A stretch of 25,161 bases of DNA from Eggerthellaceae bacterium (GTDB lineage: Bacteria > Actinomycetota > Coriobacteriia > Coriobacteriales > Eggerthellaceae): contig DMNP01000220.1 of the NCBI GenBank assembly GCA_003452695.1, positions 1 through 25,161 on the forward strand, given 5' to 3'. The notes beneath the pieces were generated by a model. It was given only the letters and a program-made list of their open reading frames with translations. It did no database searches and was not told where the DNA came from. Positions 1 through 6,235 of this stretch are shown here, piece by piece (position 1 is the stretch's first letter; each line of letters begins with the position of its first letter). The position numbers and the translations under genes were made by a program.

Positions 1-1
1 G

Positions 2-682
2 GTGCACGTGGTCGTGAAGTACGACGGCGCGAAGATCAAGGATCAATACTACTCCGTCAAGGGCTACTGCGACGCGGTCATCAAGGCGGGCAAGTACGAC
101 GCCGGGCTCGTGGAGCTCTGCAAGGCAACCCTCGACTACGGCCGCTACGCCCAGGAGGCCTTCAACTACAAGGCGGACAGCCTCGTGAACGGCGGCACCG
201 ACGTCTCCGACTGGGCGAGCGTCACCGTCCCGGACTACGGCGCGGACAAGGAGGACGGCAGCGAGCTCGTCACCGGCGTCACCCTGTCCCTCGTGACCAC
301 CTCCAAGACCCAGCTCGTCGCCAGGTTCAGGACCACCGCCGCGAGCCCCGACGGCTTCAGCGCCACGGTCGACGGCGTCGACGTCACCCCCGGCCTCGCC
401 CTCGAGAACGGAAAGATAAAGGTTGCCGTCACGGGCATCGCAGCGAAGGACCTGGACGCCAAGAAGGCCATTGTGCTCACCGACCCCAAGGGCGGCACCT
501 ACACTTTCGAGGTCTCGCCCGTCGACTACATGGGCCTGGCCGTCTCCAAGTCCTCCCAGGTAGACCTCAACCGCGCCTTCTACAACTACCACCTGAAGGC
601 CAAGGCCTACCAGGGCCCGGGCGCCGTCCTGACCCGCGCCCTCAGCGCCAGCGGCCTGACCGCCGCCGCCCCCGCCCTGTAA
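2..682 (+). CDS. C-terminal part of a probable large surface/secreted protein (5' truncated)
   Basis: The reading frame is open at the left edge of the window, so the true start lies outside; the GTG at position 2 is probably an internal Val. About 226 residues are visible. Residues 15-57 contain a segment of the type YxVKxYCDxV...LCKATLDYGRYAQEAFNY. I associate this pattern with C-terminal regions of large gut-bacterial surface proteins, but I cannot name the family with certainty. The rest is rich in Thr, Val, Asp and Ala and looks beta-rich, as in Ig-like surface modules. There is no LPXTG sorting motif and no terminal membrane helix; the protein ends TAAAPAL. Codon use is strongly GC-ending. 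It is followed directly by an inverted-repeat cluster that may end transcription. Function is unknown; adhesion or polymer binding would be a guess. Confidence 0.7.
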   Translation: MHVVVKYDGAKIKDQYYSVKGYCDAVIKAGKYDAGLVELCKATLDYGRYAQEAFNYKADSLVNGGTDVSDWASVTVPDYGADKEDGSELVTGVTLSLVTTSKTQLVARFRTTAASPDGFSATVDGVDVTPGLALENGKIKVAVTGIAAKDLDAKKAIVLTDPKGGTYTFEVSPVDYMGLAVSKSSQVDLNRAFYNYHLKAKAYQGPGAVLTRALSASGLTAAAPAL

Positions 683-762
683 GATGAACAAGGGACGGAG
701 GTTTGTTCACGCCTTGTTCATCCCACACTGTTGAGGCTGCTGCGTGAACGAACCCCCGTCCC
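683..762. repeat. Nested inverted repeats after the surface protein gene, possible terminator or REP-like element
   Basis: Two mutually exclusive hairpins can be drawn. GATGAACAAG (683-692) pairs perfectly with CTTGTTCATC (713-722). The 20-nt segment 692-711 pairs with 743-762 with 18 of 20 matches (GGGACGGAGG side against CCCCCGTCCC side). The stop codon of the surface protein gene lies just before the first arm. There is no T-run after either stem, so termination would be non-classical. It may instead be a dispersed palindromic repeat. I cannot tell from one copy. Confidence 0.5.
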
Positions 763-797
763 CTGACATACCAAGGTGGTTGTGGGGGAACGGTTGT

Positions 798-971
798 CTA
801 GCCGCACTGCTCGCAGTAGAAACCCAGGTCGCGGGCGTTGTTGTACGGATCTCCCTTGGGGTTGGTCAGCGCTTCGGCCAAGGCGCGCATCTCGGGCGTG
901 AAACCGTCCGCGTCGCGTTTGCTTTTGTCCGAGTTCGCAATGGACCGCGGCTTCTTGCCCTGCTCATCCAT
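798..971 (-). CDS. Small conserved-looking protein, 57 aa, with C-terminal CxxC
   Basis: This short minus-strand gene encodes about 57 residues starting MDEQGKKPRS and ending YCEQCG. The start is fixed by a strong Shine-Dalgarno sequence: on the minus strand AAGGAGG precedes ATG (position 971) by six bases, so longer in-frame extensions are unlikely. The protein is charged and soluble, without a signal peptide or membrane segment. The terminal CEQC could hold half of a zinc site, completed by dimerisation or a partner, but this is speculative. The middle segment (FTPEMRALAEALTNPKGDPY) looks helical. It stands alone, with a plus-strand gene upstream in divergent orientation. I do not recognise the family and assign no function. 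Confidence 0.6.
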   Translation of the reverse strand: MDEQGKKPRSIANSDKSKRDADGFTPEMRALAEALTNPKGDPYNNARDLGFYCEQCG

Positions 972-1177
972 GGCATGCCTCCTTCGTGTGCGTCGTCGCA
1001 ACGAGGGTCGTAACGACTCCGTCGACGTGAACGCGATTCCCAGGGAAACGAGGGATTAAAGTCTAGCATGCAATCCGTAGGTATCGGGCATCGCACATAG
1101 GTCCTCTCTTCTTTTCGCCCAATGCTTACCTGGAGCGCGGTCGCAAACGCTTCGGGACGATTTACGGGAATCCGACG

Positions 1178-1183
1178 TATAAT
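1178..1183 (+). promoter_or_regulatory. Predicted -10 element (TATAAT)
   Basis: A perfect TATAAT lies about 55 bp upstream of the small zinc-ribbon gene at 1238. No convincing -35 hexamer is seen 16-18 bp upstream. It could depend on an activator, or the match could be by chance. Confidence 0.4.
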
Positions 1184-1237
1184 TAGCGTGTAGCCGATTG
1201 CGGCGAGACGCGAACCCAGAGAGGCGAGGTGGGAACC

Positions 1238-1423
1238 ATGTGCTTCAGACCCAGTGCGGTAACGCATGATTGCAGCGACGGTAACCATGTCTGCTGCCCG
1301 ACGTGCGGCATGTCCGTCGATGTCGGAATGAGCAACTGCCCTTATTGCGGTGACCCGATTCCGGCCGCTCCGCCCGATGATTTCAGCAGGGTCGACCCGT
1401 CGCATAACACCAGGATTATCTAG
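1238..1423 (+). CDS. Small zinc-ribbon protein, 61 aa (MCFRP-type)
   Basis: The protein begins MCFRPSAV and contains two CxxC pairs, CPTCG and CPYCG, separated by about 13 residues. This is the layout of a small zinc ribbon. I chose ATG 1238 because a purine-rich GCGAGG sits about eight bases upstream; a GTG nine bases earlier is possible but is less well placed. I associate short proteins starting MCFRP followed by a zinc ribbon with an uncharacterised group in anaerobic bacteria, though this is from memory only. There is no signal peptide or membrane segment. A TATAAT box lies upstream. It is convergent with the hairpin-rich stretch that follows. Role unknown; zinc or redox-related binding is a structural guess. 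Confidence 0.6.
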   Translation: MCFRPSAVTHDCSDGNHVCCPTCGMSVDVGMSNCPYCGDPIPAAPPDDFSRVDPSHNTRII

Positions 1424-1437
1424 GGAGCGACGCTGGC

Positions 1438-1686
1438 TCAGTAATCGATGTCCGCGAGGTCGTCCAAGTCGTTAATAGCCATGGTCAGGTTGCCGCCGAT
1501 GCGGGCAACGTCGCTTTGCAACGCCACGTCGGCCGCGACGCCAACTTCGCATGGCGCCTTTGTCTGCACCGCTTTGGAAGGTGTCCGACGCGTCGGTGCG
1601 AGCAGCTTGGCCGGATCGGTAACATCCGAAATAATGACGGCCCCGAAGGTAGCTAGCGGGCCCATATGGCGGGACGGGCGTGTCAT
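1438..1686 (-). other. Possible small ORF or gene remnant inside a 470-bp stretch without a confident gene (1424-1896)
   Basis: A minus-strand frame ending at 1438 has partly gene-like codon use over its last 75 codons (GAVIISDVTDPAKLL...MAINDLDDLADIDY). None of its candidate starts (1686, 1665, 1737) has a ribosome binding site, and the longest extension runs into the hcp terminator hairpin, so that extension cannot be real. It may be the surviving 3' part of a decayed gene or a chance frame. The surrounding interval holds inverted repeats at 1672-1721 and 1728-1755 and the hcp terminator, and otherwise nothing I recognise. Confidence 0.25.
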
Positions 1687-1755
1687 ATGAGGAAAAGGGT
1701 TAGGACGCCAGACGCCCGTCCGATAAGGTGTCTGCATACGAAGGCCGTATGACAC
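1672..1755. repeat. Two small inverted repeats in the intergenic stretch
   Basis: GGACGGGCGT (1672-1681) is the reverse complement of ACGCCCGTCC (1712-1721). Immediately after, CATACG (1735-1740) pairs with CGTATG (1746-1751), and flanking GTGT/ACAC (1728-1731, 1752-1755) extends the stem across a bulge. No gene or T-run is attached to them. They may be part of a degraded or structured noncoding region. Confidence 0.4.
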
Positions 1756-1852
1756 GTTCCCGTTCCCTGTCATAATGGTTTCACTATGACCGCGCGCGGC
1801 GATGCATATGAAGACCTTCAGGCAGCGGTGGCCGCCGCGGGATACCCGCGAA

Positions 1853-1887
1853 GGTGAAACAGTGGTGCCAGGTACCACTGTTTCACC
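1853..1887 (-). terminator. Hairpin terminator after hcp
   Basis: A perfect 14-bp stem (1853-1866 with 1874-1887) with a 7-nt loop begins ten bases past the hcp stop codon. The minus-strand sequence after the stem has no strong T-run, so it could also act by stabilising the 3' end. Its apex (GGTGCCAGGTACC) closely resembles the apex of the hairpin at 14663-14697. Confidence 0.65.
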
Positions 1888-1896
1888 GTGTGCAGG

Positions 1897-3480
1897 CTAT
1901 TCGCCCAGGAGCTCGGCCAGGTCGGCTTCGGGGGTCGAAATGGGGGCTATGCCGTAGTTCTCGACCAGCACGTTCAACACGTTCGGGCTGATGAACGCGG
2001 GAAGCGTCGGTCCCAGCTTGATGTTCTTTATCCCGAGGTGCAGCAGCGTCAGCAAGATGCAGACCGCCTTCTGCTCGTACCAGGACAGCACCATGGAAAG
2101 CGGCAGGTCGTTCACGCCGCAGCCGAACGCGTCGGCGAGCGCGACGGCCACCTGGATGGCGCTGAAGGCATCGTTGCACTGGCCCATGTCCATGAGGCGC
2201 GGCAGTCCGCCGATCTGGCCCAGGTCGAGGTCGTTGAAACGGTACTTTCCGCAGGCCAGCGTTAGCACCACCGTGTCGGCGGGCGTGGCCTTCACGAAGT
2301 CGGTGTAATAGCTGCGGCCCGCACGAGCACCGTCGCAGCCGGCGACCAGGAAGAAGTGCTTGATGGCTCCCGCCTTCACGGCGTCGATGACCGTGTCGGC
2401 GACCGAAAGCACGGTGCCCTGCGCAAAGCCGGTGGTCATGGTCGAGCCGCCGTTCATGCCCGTGAAGTGCTGCGTTTCGGAATAGCCGCCCAGCTCCAGG
2501 GCGCGCTCGATGACGGGCGTGAAGTCCTTGTCGTTGCCGATGTGCGCGCAGCCGTCGAACGAAACCATCTCGGTCGTGAACACGCGGTCCGAGTAGCTGC
2601 CCTTCGGCGGCATGAGGCAGTTCGTCGTGAACAGCACGGAGCCGGGGATGTTGTCGAACTCCTTCTTCTGGTTTTGCCAGGCGGTGCCGAAGTTGCCCTT
2701 GAGGTGCGGGTATTTCTTAAGCTCGGGGTATGCGTGCGCGGGCAGCATCTCGCCGTGGGTGTACACGTTCACGCCGCGGCCTTCTGTCTGTTCGAGCAGC
2801 AGCTTCAGGTCGTACAGGTCGTGGCCGGTCACCACGATGAAGGGGCCGGGCTCCACCTCGAGCGTCACCTCGGTGGGCTCGGGCGTGCCGAACGCGCCGG
2901 TGTTGGCGGCATCGAGCATCGCCATGCAGCTCAGGTTCACCTCGCCGACTTTCAAGACCAGGGGAAGCAGCAAGTCGATCGAGCCGGGCTCGGCTAGGGC
3001 GGCCAGGGCCTCGACGAAGAATGCGTCGACCACCTCGTCGCGGCTGCCGAGTACGCGCGCGTGGTACGCATAGGCCGCCGTGCCCCGGATGCCGAACAGC
3101 ACGAGCGACTTCAGCGAGCGGATGTCCTCGTCGGCGTCCCAGATTTGCGTCATGCCGTAGTCGGGTTCGGCCGCAATGCCGGCTGCCTGGGCCACGTCGG
3201 CGGTTTCGGCGTGCACCTGGTCGATGAGGGTGCGGACCGATCCCTCGTTGAAGTTGACATTCGTCACGCAGGTGAACAGCCCGTCCACGACGAGCTCGTA
3301 CGTGCGCTGGCCGACTGCGCCGGCTGCTTGGCACGTACGCGCAAGCCCGATGAGCGCGCCCGTCAGCTCGTCTTGCGCCACCGCCACTTCGAGCGGCTTG
3401 CCGCACACGCCCGCGCGCCCTGTGCACGCCTCGCATCCGGCCGTCTGCTCGCATTGGAAGCAAAACATCTTCTGGTCCAT
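1897..3480 (-). CDS. hcp: Hydroxylamine reductase / hybrid cluster protein
   Basis: Hcp is a cytoplasmic iron-sulfur enzyme that reduces hydroxylamine in vitro and is thought to act mainly as an NO reductase under nitrosative stress. The 527-residue length is near normal. The N-terminal cluster motif is C7-X2-C10-X8-C19-X6-C26, close to the four-iron arrangement of anaerobes. The hybrid-cluster ligands known from the Desulfovibrio enzyme all have counterparts at a nearly constant offset: H220, E244, C288, C382, C410, C435, E469 and K471. Start ATG 3480 follows GAGAGGT by a few bases and gives the usual MDQKMFCFQC beginning; the frame stays open far upstream, but only across the divergent regulator gene. 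The promoter carries a TGTTGC-type operator. It sits beside a Crp-family gene and near a FrdX-like ferredoxin gene, the classic Hcp partner. Confidence 0.97.
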   Translation of the reverse strand: MDQKMFCFQCEQTAGCEACTGRAGVCGKPLEVAVAQDELTGALIGLARTCQAAGAVGQRTYELVVDGLFTCVTNVNFNEGSVRTLIDQVHAETADVAQAAGIAAEPDYGMTQIWDADEDIRSLKSLVLFGIRGTAAYAYHARVLGSRDEVVDAFFVEALAALAEPGSIDLLLPLVLKVGEVNLSCMAMLDAANTGAFGTPEPTEVTLEVEPGPFIVVTGHDLYDLKLLLEQTEGRGVNVYTHGEMLPAHAYPELKKYPHLKGNFGTAWQNQKKEFDNIPGSVLFTTNCLMPPKGSYSDRVFTTEMVSFDGCAHIGNDKDFTPVIERALELGGYSETQHFTGMNGGSTMTTGFAQGTVLSVADTVIDAVKAGAIKHFFLVAGCDGARAGRSYYTDFVKATPADTVVLTLACGKYRFNDLDLGQIGGLPRLMDMGQCNDAFSAIQVAVALADAFGCGVNDLPLSMVLSWYEQKAVCILLTLLHLGIKNIKLGPTLPAFISPNVLNVLVENYGIAPISTPEADLAELLGE

Positions 3481-3535
3481 TTCGCACCTCTCGTTTCTCG
3501 TCTGTCGTTCGGCCGTTCTCCGAATTGCTGGCGTG

Positions 3536-3578
3536 AAAATATCGGGAATCGCCCACGTTGTATGTTGTAATAGCAACG
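3536..3578 (-). promoter_or_regulatory. hcp promoter with class II Crp/Fnr-type operator
   Basis: On the minus strand the site CGTTGC-TATT-ACAACA (3578-3563) matches 10 of 12 fixed positions of TGTTGC-N4-GCAACA. A -10 hexamer TATTTT (3541-3536) begins 37 nt downstream of the first base of the site. The site centre is therefore at -41.5 relative to a start near 3529. The same geometry recurs at four other promoters in this window. Confidence 0.75.
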
Positions 3579-3649
3579 AATTGCAAATTGGTTTTGCGAG
3601 CGGTAAAGGCAGGAGGAGAACCGCCGTTTCCTCATGAAAGGGACGAACC

Positions 3650-4309
3650 ATGGATCGCGACAAGCTGCTAGCCACGACAGCCCTCTTCCGCGGCTCCAAA
3701 CCCGAGGAGATCGCGGCGATGCTCGGTTGCCTCGGCATGCGCACGCGCAAATACCGCGCCGGCGAGCGCATCCACCGCATGGGAGACGTGATATCGACGG
3801 TCGGCCTCGTGCTGGAGGGCGCGGTGTGCATCGAGAGCGTGTCCGTCTGGGGCGACGTCAGCGTCATCGGGACGGCTGGCCCGGGCCAGATGTTCGGCGA
3901 GGCGTACGCCGCCGTGCCGGACGAGCCCCTCATGGTCGACGTCGTGGCGGCCGGCGCGTGCGAGGTGATGTTCCTGGAGGTAGCGAAGGTGCTTGCCACC
4001 TGCCCGCACGCGTGCCCGCACCATGCACGCGCGTCGGCCAACCTGACGGCCGCCATAGCGCGCCGGAGCATCGGGCTTTCGCGGCGCATCCTGCACGTGA
4101 CGCCCAAGACCATCCGGGGCAAGGTGCTGGCGTACCTGTCCGACGAGGCCGAACGGGAAGGGTCGAACGAGTTCGAGATTCCCTTCAACCGCCAGCAGCT
4201 CGCGGACTACCTGGGCGTGGACCGCTCGGCCCTCTCAAGCGAGCTCTCCCGCATGCAACGAGACGGCCTCATCAAGACCAACCGAAGCCGCTTCAAGCTG
4301 ATAGACTGA
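3650..4309 (+). CDS. Crp/Fnr-family transcriptional regulator, divergent from hcp
   Basis: A 219-residue regulator with an N-terminal cyclic-nucleotide-binding-like beta barrel (about residues 1-110), a dimerisation helix (about 115-145) and a C-terminal winged helix-turn-helix (about 148-219). The recognition helix reads D191-RSALSSEL. The barrel lacks an Fnr-type N-terminal Cys cluster, so it probably does not sense oxygen with a four-iron cluster; the CPHACPHH stretch near residue 120 is a notable Cys/His-rich spot before the long helix. Start ATG 3650 follows AAAGGGA at a suitable distance. Its position, divergent from hcp with the operator between them, suggests it controls hcp, in the manner of HcpR or DNR-type nitrosative stress regulators. 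The signal it senses is not visible from sequence. Confidence 0.9.
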   Translation: MDRDKLLATTALFRGSKPEEIAAMLGCLGMRTRKYRAGERIHRMGDVISTVGLVLEGAVCIESVSVWGDVSVIGTAGPGQMFGEAYAAVPDEPLMVDVVAAGACEVMFLEVAKVLATCPHACPHHARASANLTAAIARRSIGLSRRILHVTPKTIRGKVLAYLSDEAEREGSNEFEIPFNRQQLADYLGVDRSALSSELSRMQRDGLIKTNRSRFKLID

Positions 4310-4355
4310 CCCAGACAACGGATTCCGGCGATACGCGCGTCCAATTCTTCGGAAC

Positions 4356-4369
4356 CCCGCCTTCGCGGG
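4356..4369. terminator. Weak hairpin between convergent genes
   Basis: CCCGC/GCGGG with a CTTC loop lies between the ends of the regulator gene and the ferredoxin gene. The stem is only five base pairs and no T-run follows. It is the only candidate terminator in this 100-bp interval. Confidence 0.25.
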
Positions 4370-4408
4370 AGCGCGGCCGGCTTTCACACGGACACGGCAT
4401 TCGGACCG

Positions 4409-5140
4409 TCATGAGAGGATGCGACCGTCGATCGAGAAGTTGACCACCTGCCAGGGGACGGACTTGCCCGACTGGCGCAACGCCAGCGCCGCCATGCGCT
4501 CCAGACCTCCGCAGCATGGGACCTCCATGCGGCAGACGGTGACGTCTCTCACGTCGTTCTCGGCAATTATCGCCCCGAGCTTCTCGGCGTAATCGACGCC
4601 GTCGAGCTTCGGACATCCAATGATGCAGGTGCGCTCCCGGATGAAGTTGTCGTGGAATGTGCCGAAGGCATAAGCGCAGCAATCCGCCGCAATGAGCAAA
4701 TGCGCCCCGTCGAAGCATGATGCCTGTGTGGGAGCAAGCTTAATCTGCACAGGCCAATTGGAAAGCTCTGATGACGCCGGCGCGCAAGCATTCTCGGCGT
4801 CATTGCCAAGGATGTCCGCGCCGCCGCGCTCGATGCCCTTCGGCGCCGAGCCTGGGCACCTGTCGCTCTGGGGGGTGGTTGGCCCAACTCCATAGGAGCG
4901 TTTTTGCCTTCTGTTTTCCTCGACGGCGGCTTCGCTGTAGGCTGCCGCCTCGCGCTCGACGAACGATATGGCCCCCTTTGGGCATGCAGGCAGGCAGTCG
5001 CCAAGCCCGTCGCAGAAATCATCGCGCACGAGCCTCGCCTTCCCCTCGATAACCTCGATTGCGCCCTCATGGCATGACGACGCGCACAGCCCGCAGCCGT
5101 CGCAACGCCCCTCGTCGATCTCGATGAGCCGTCTGATCAT
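4409..5140 (-). CDS. FrdX-like 4Fe-4S ferredoxin-domain protein, Hcp-associated
   Basis: A 243-residue protein with an N-terminal ferredoxin domain and a Cys-rich C-terminal domain. The first cluster motif is complete (C13-X2-C16-X2-C19-X3-C23). The second is C43-X5-C49-X3-C53-P, with Leu46 where the second Cys normally sits; I recall CDGLGxC as common in this family. After a variable linker with C95-P-G, residues 127-243 form a domain with AADCCAYAFG, IIGCPKLD, MEVPCCGGL and a terminal SIDGRI. This arrangement matches the ferredoxin-like proteins (FrdX) reported to be co-regulated with hcp in HcpR regulons. It probably passes electrons to Hcp or assists its cluster. It is convergent with the regulator gene and has its own copy of the shared operator. 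Start ATG 5140 has AAAGG upstream. Confidence 0.85.
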   Translation of the reverse strand: MIRRLIEIDEGRCDGCGLCASSCHEGAIEVIEGKARLVRDDFCDGLGDCLPACPKGAISFVEREAAAYSEAAVEENRRQKRSYGVGPTTPQSDRCPGSAPKGIERGGADILGNDAENACAPASSELSNWPVQIKLAPTQASCFDGAHLLIAADCCAYAFGTFHDNFIRERTCIIGCPKLDGVDYAEKLGAIIAENDVRDVTVCRMEVPCCGGLERMAALALRQSGKSVPWQVVNFSIDGRILS

Positions 5141-5198
5141 TTCGTTTGCCTTTCTTCGTTCTCAATCGTTCCCAGAAACTATGTCAATCAATGCTGGG

Positions 5199-5241
5199 AG
5201 ATTAGCTGCATTGCTTCCTCCTGTATGTTGTTTTCGCAACA
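5199..5241 (-). promoter_or_regulatory. Promoter of the FrdX-like gene with Crp/Fnr-type operator
   Basis: The core site is TGTTGT-TTTC-GCAACA (5226-5241), inside a longer perfect inverted repeat: CTGTATGTTG (5221-5230) against CAACATACAG (5237-5246). On the minus strand a TAATCT -10 hexamer (5204-5199) starts exactly 37 nt from the start of the site, giving a centre at -41.5. The gene begins at 5140, about 50 nt after the predicted start of transcription. Confidence 0.8.
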
Positions 5242-5336
5242 TACAGGGATTTGCCCAGTTTGCATTTTCAGTCCAATCACCTAGCAAGGTCTCCGAGTTG
5301 GGCTTCAGGAGAGTTGCGTCTTTTACCGCTGCCATA

Positions 5337-5379
5337 TGTTGCAATTGCAACAGACATGCAACTCGCTTGCCACTAGGAT
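5337..5379 (+). promoter_or_regulatory. ccm operon promoter with Crp/Fnr-type operator
   Basis: TGTTGC-AATT-GCAACA (5337-5352) is a perfect match to the shared palindrome and continues with the flank GACAT also seen at the nrfA promoter. A TAGGAT -10 hexamer (5374-5379) begins 37 nt downstream of the first base of the site. Transcription would start near 5386, leaving a leader of about 178 nt before ccmE in which I see no obvious gene. The 5141-5563 interval thus holds two divergent promoters and this leader. Confidence 0.75.
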
Positions 5380-5563
5380 AATGCGCTGCGGGAGTCATAA
5401 AACAGGCGCCGTCGAGCTTCATGCCGAGGATGCTCACCGGCTGAGAAAACTAACCTGATTGCCTTCCCAGCCGCTATTCAACGGCATGAACGCCTATCCG
5501 AGCGTATGGGTCGACGCCCGTTGAGAGCCTTTGGCACGACTTGTCTGAATGGATGGTGCGCAC

Positions 5564-6232
5564 ATGAACACGAAGGCGAAGAGGCGCATGGCGGTGTCAG
5601 CTGGAATCGTCGTCATCGTGCTCGTCGTTGTTCTGGCGGTCGTCGGCGGCAATTCCGCCGCGAAGACGGTGTCGGTCGCCGAGGCGGCCGAGCTTGAGGG
5701 AAGCAACAAGATACAGGTGACGGGAAACGTGGTTGAGAACTCGTTTTCCATCGACGGCAACACGCTGACGTTCTCCATCTACGACGCGCAAGCCGACCCG
5801 CAAGCCGCAACCCAGCTCGACGTGCGCTACGATGGCGGCGTTTCGGCGACGTTCGGCAATGACGTGACGGCCATATGCACGGGCAAGAAGGACGGTTCGG
5901 GCGTGCTCGTATGCTCAGAGCTGGTGACGAAGTGCCCGTCGAAGTACGAATCCGGCGCAGACGCCCTCTCGGTGACCGACCTGCTCGGTTATGGCGACAG
6001 GATCGTGGGCAAGACCGTGAAGGTCGAAGGCGTCGTGAAGCCCGGCACGCTCGGCGGAATCGATGCTAAAGTGCGCTTTACGATAGCGGATGGGACGTCA
6101 GGCGCCGAATTGCCAGTGAGATTCGCAGGGGCGCTTTCCGATGATGTTGTCGAAGGCGCCCATGTCGTGCTAACTGGCGCAATGAGCGCCGACGGGATGT
6201 TCGAGGCGACGAACGTGGCGTTGGAGGGCTAG
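5564..6232 (+). CDS. ccmE: CcmE-like heme chaperone with two OB-fold domains and a CxxxY motif
   Basis: CcmE holds heme covalently on the outer face of the membrane and passes it to CcmF for attachment to apocytochromes c. This 222-residue form has a positive N-terminus and one membrane helix (about 11-28). A first OB-fold-like domain (about 49-128) ends in C124-PSK-Y128, a CxxxY version of the usual HxxxY heme site. A second OB-like domain follows (about 149-222: VKVEGVVKPGTL, RFTIADG, LPVRFAGALSDDVVEG, VVLTGAM) with no heme motif. Ordinary CcmE has one such domain and about 150-170 residues. I chose ATG 5564 with GGATGG upstream; ATG 5549 in the same frame is also possible. It starts the ccm operon, and its stop is 3 nt before the ccmF start. 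Confidence 0.8.
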   Translation: MNTKAKRRMAVSAGIVVIVLVVVLAVVGGNSAAKTVSVAEAAELEGSNKIQVTGNVVENSFSIDGNTLTFSIYDAQADPQAATQLDVRYDGGVSATFGNDVTAICTGKKDGSGVLVCSELVTKCPSKYESGADALSVTDLLGYGDRIVGKTVKVEGVVKPGTLGGIDAKVRFTIADGTSGAELPVRFAGALSDDVVEGAHVVLTGAMSADGMFEATNVALEG

Positions 6233-6235
6233 GCC

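Noticed and set aside
1786..1857. Plus-strand 23-codon frame starting MTARGDAYEDLQ
   Set aside because: It has no Shine-Dalgarno sequence and runs into the hcp terminator. A CATAAT box 10 bases upstream could make it leaderless, but that is too little support.
3481..4188. In-frame upstream extension of hcp to a 763-residue protein
   Set aside because: The extension lies antisense to the Crp-family gene and the shared promoter. The normal Hcp N-terminus with a ribosome binding site begins at 3480.
5162..5437. Minus-strand 91-codon frame upstream of the ferredoxin gene
   Set aside because: It spans both operators and both -10 boxes of the divergent promoters and has no ribosome binding site.
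5487..5525. Possible 12-residue leader peptide (MNAYPSVWVDAR) before ccmE
   Set aside because: It has no ribosome binding site and no attenuator-type hairpin follows it.
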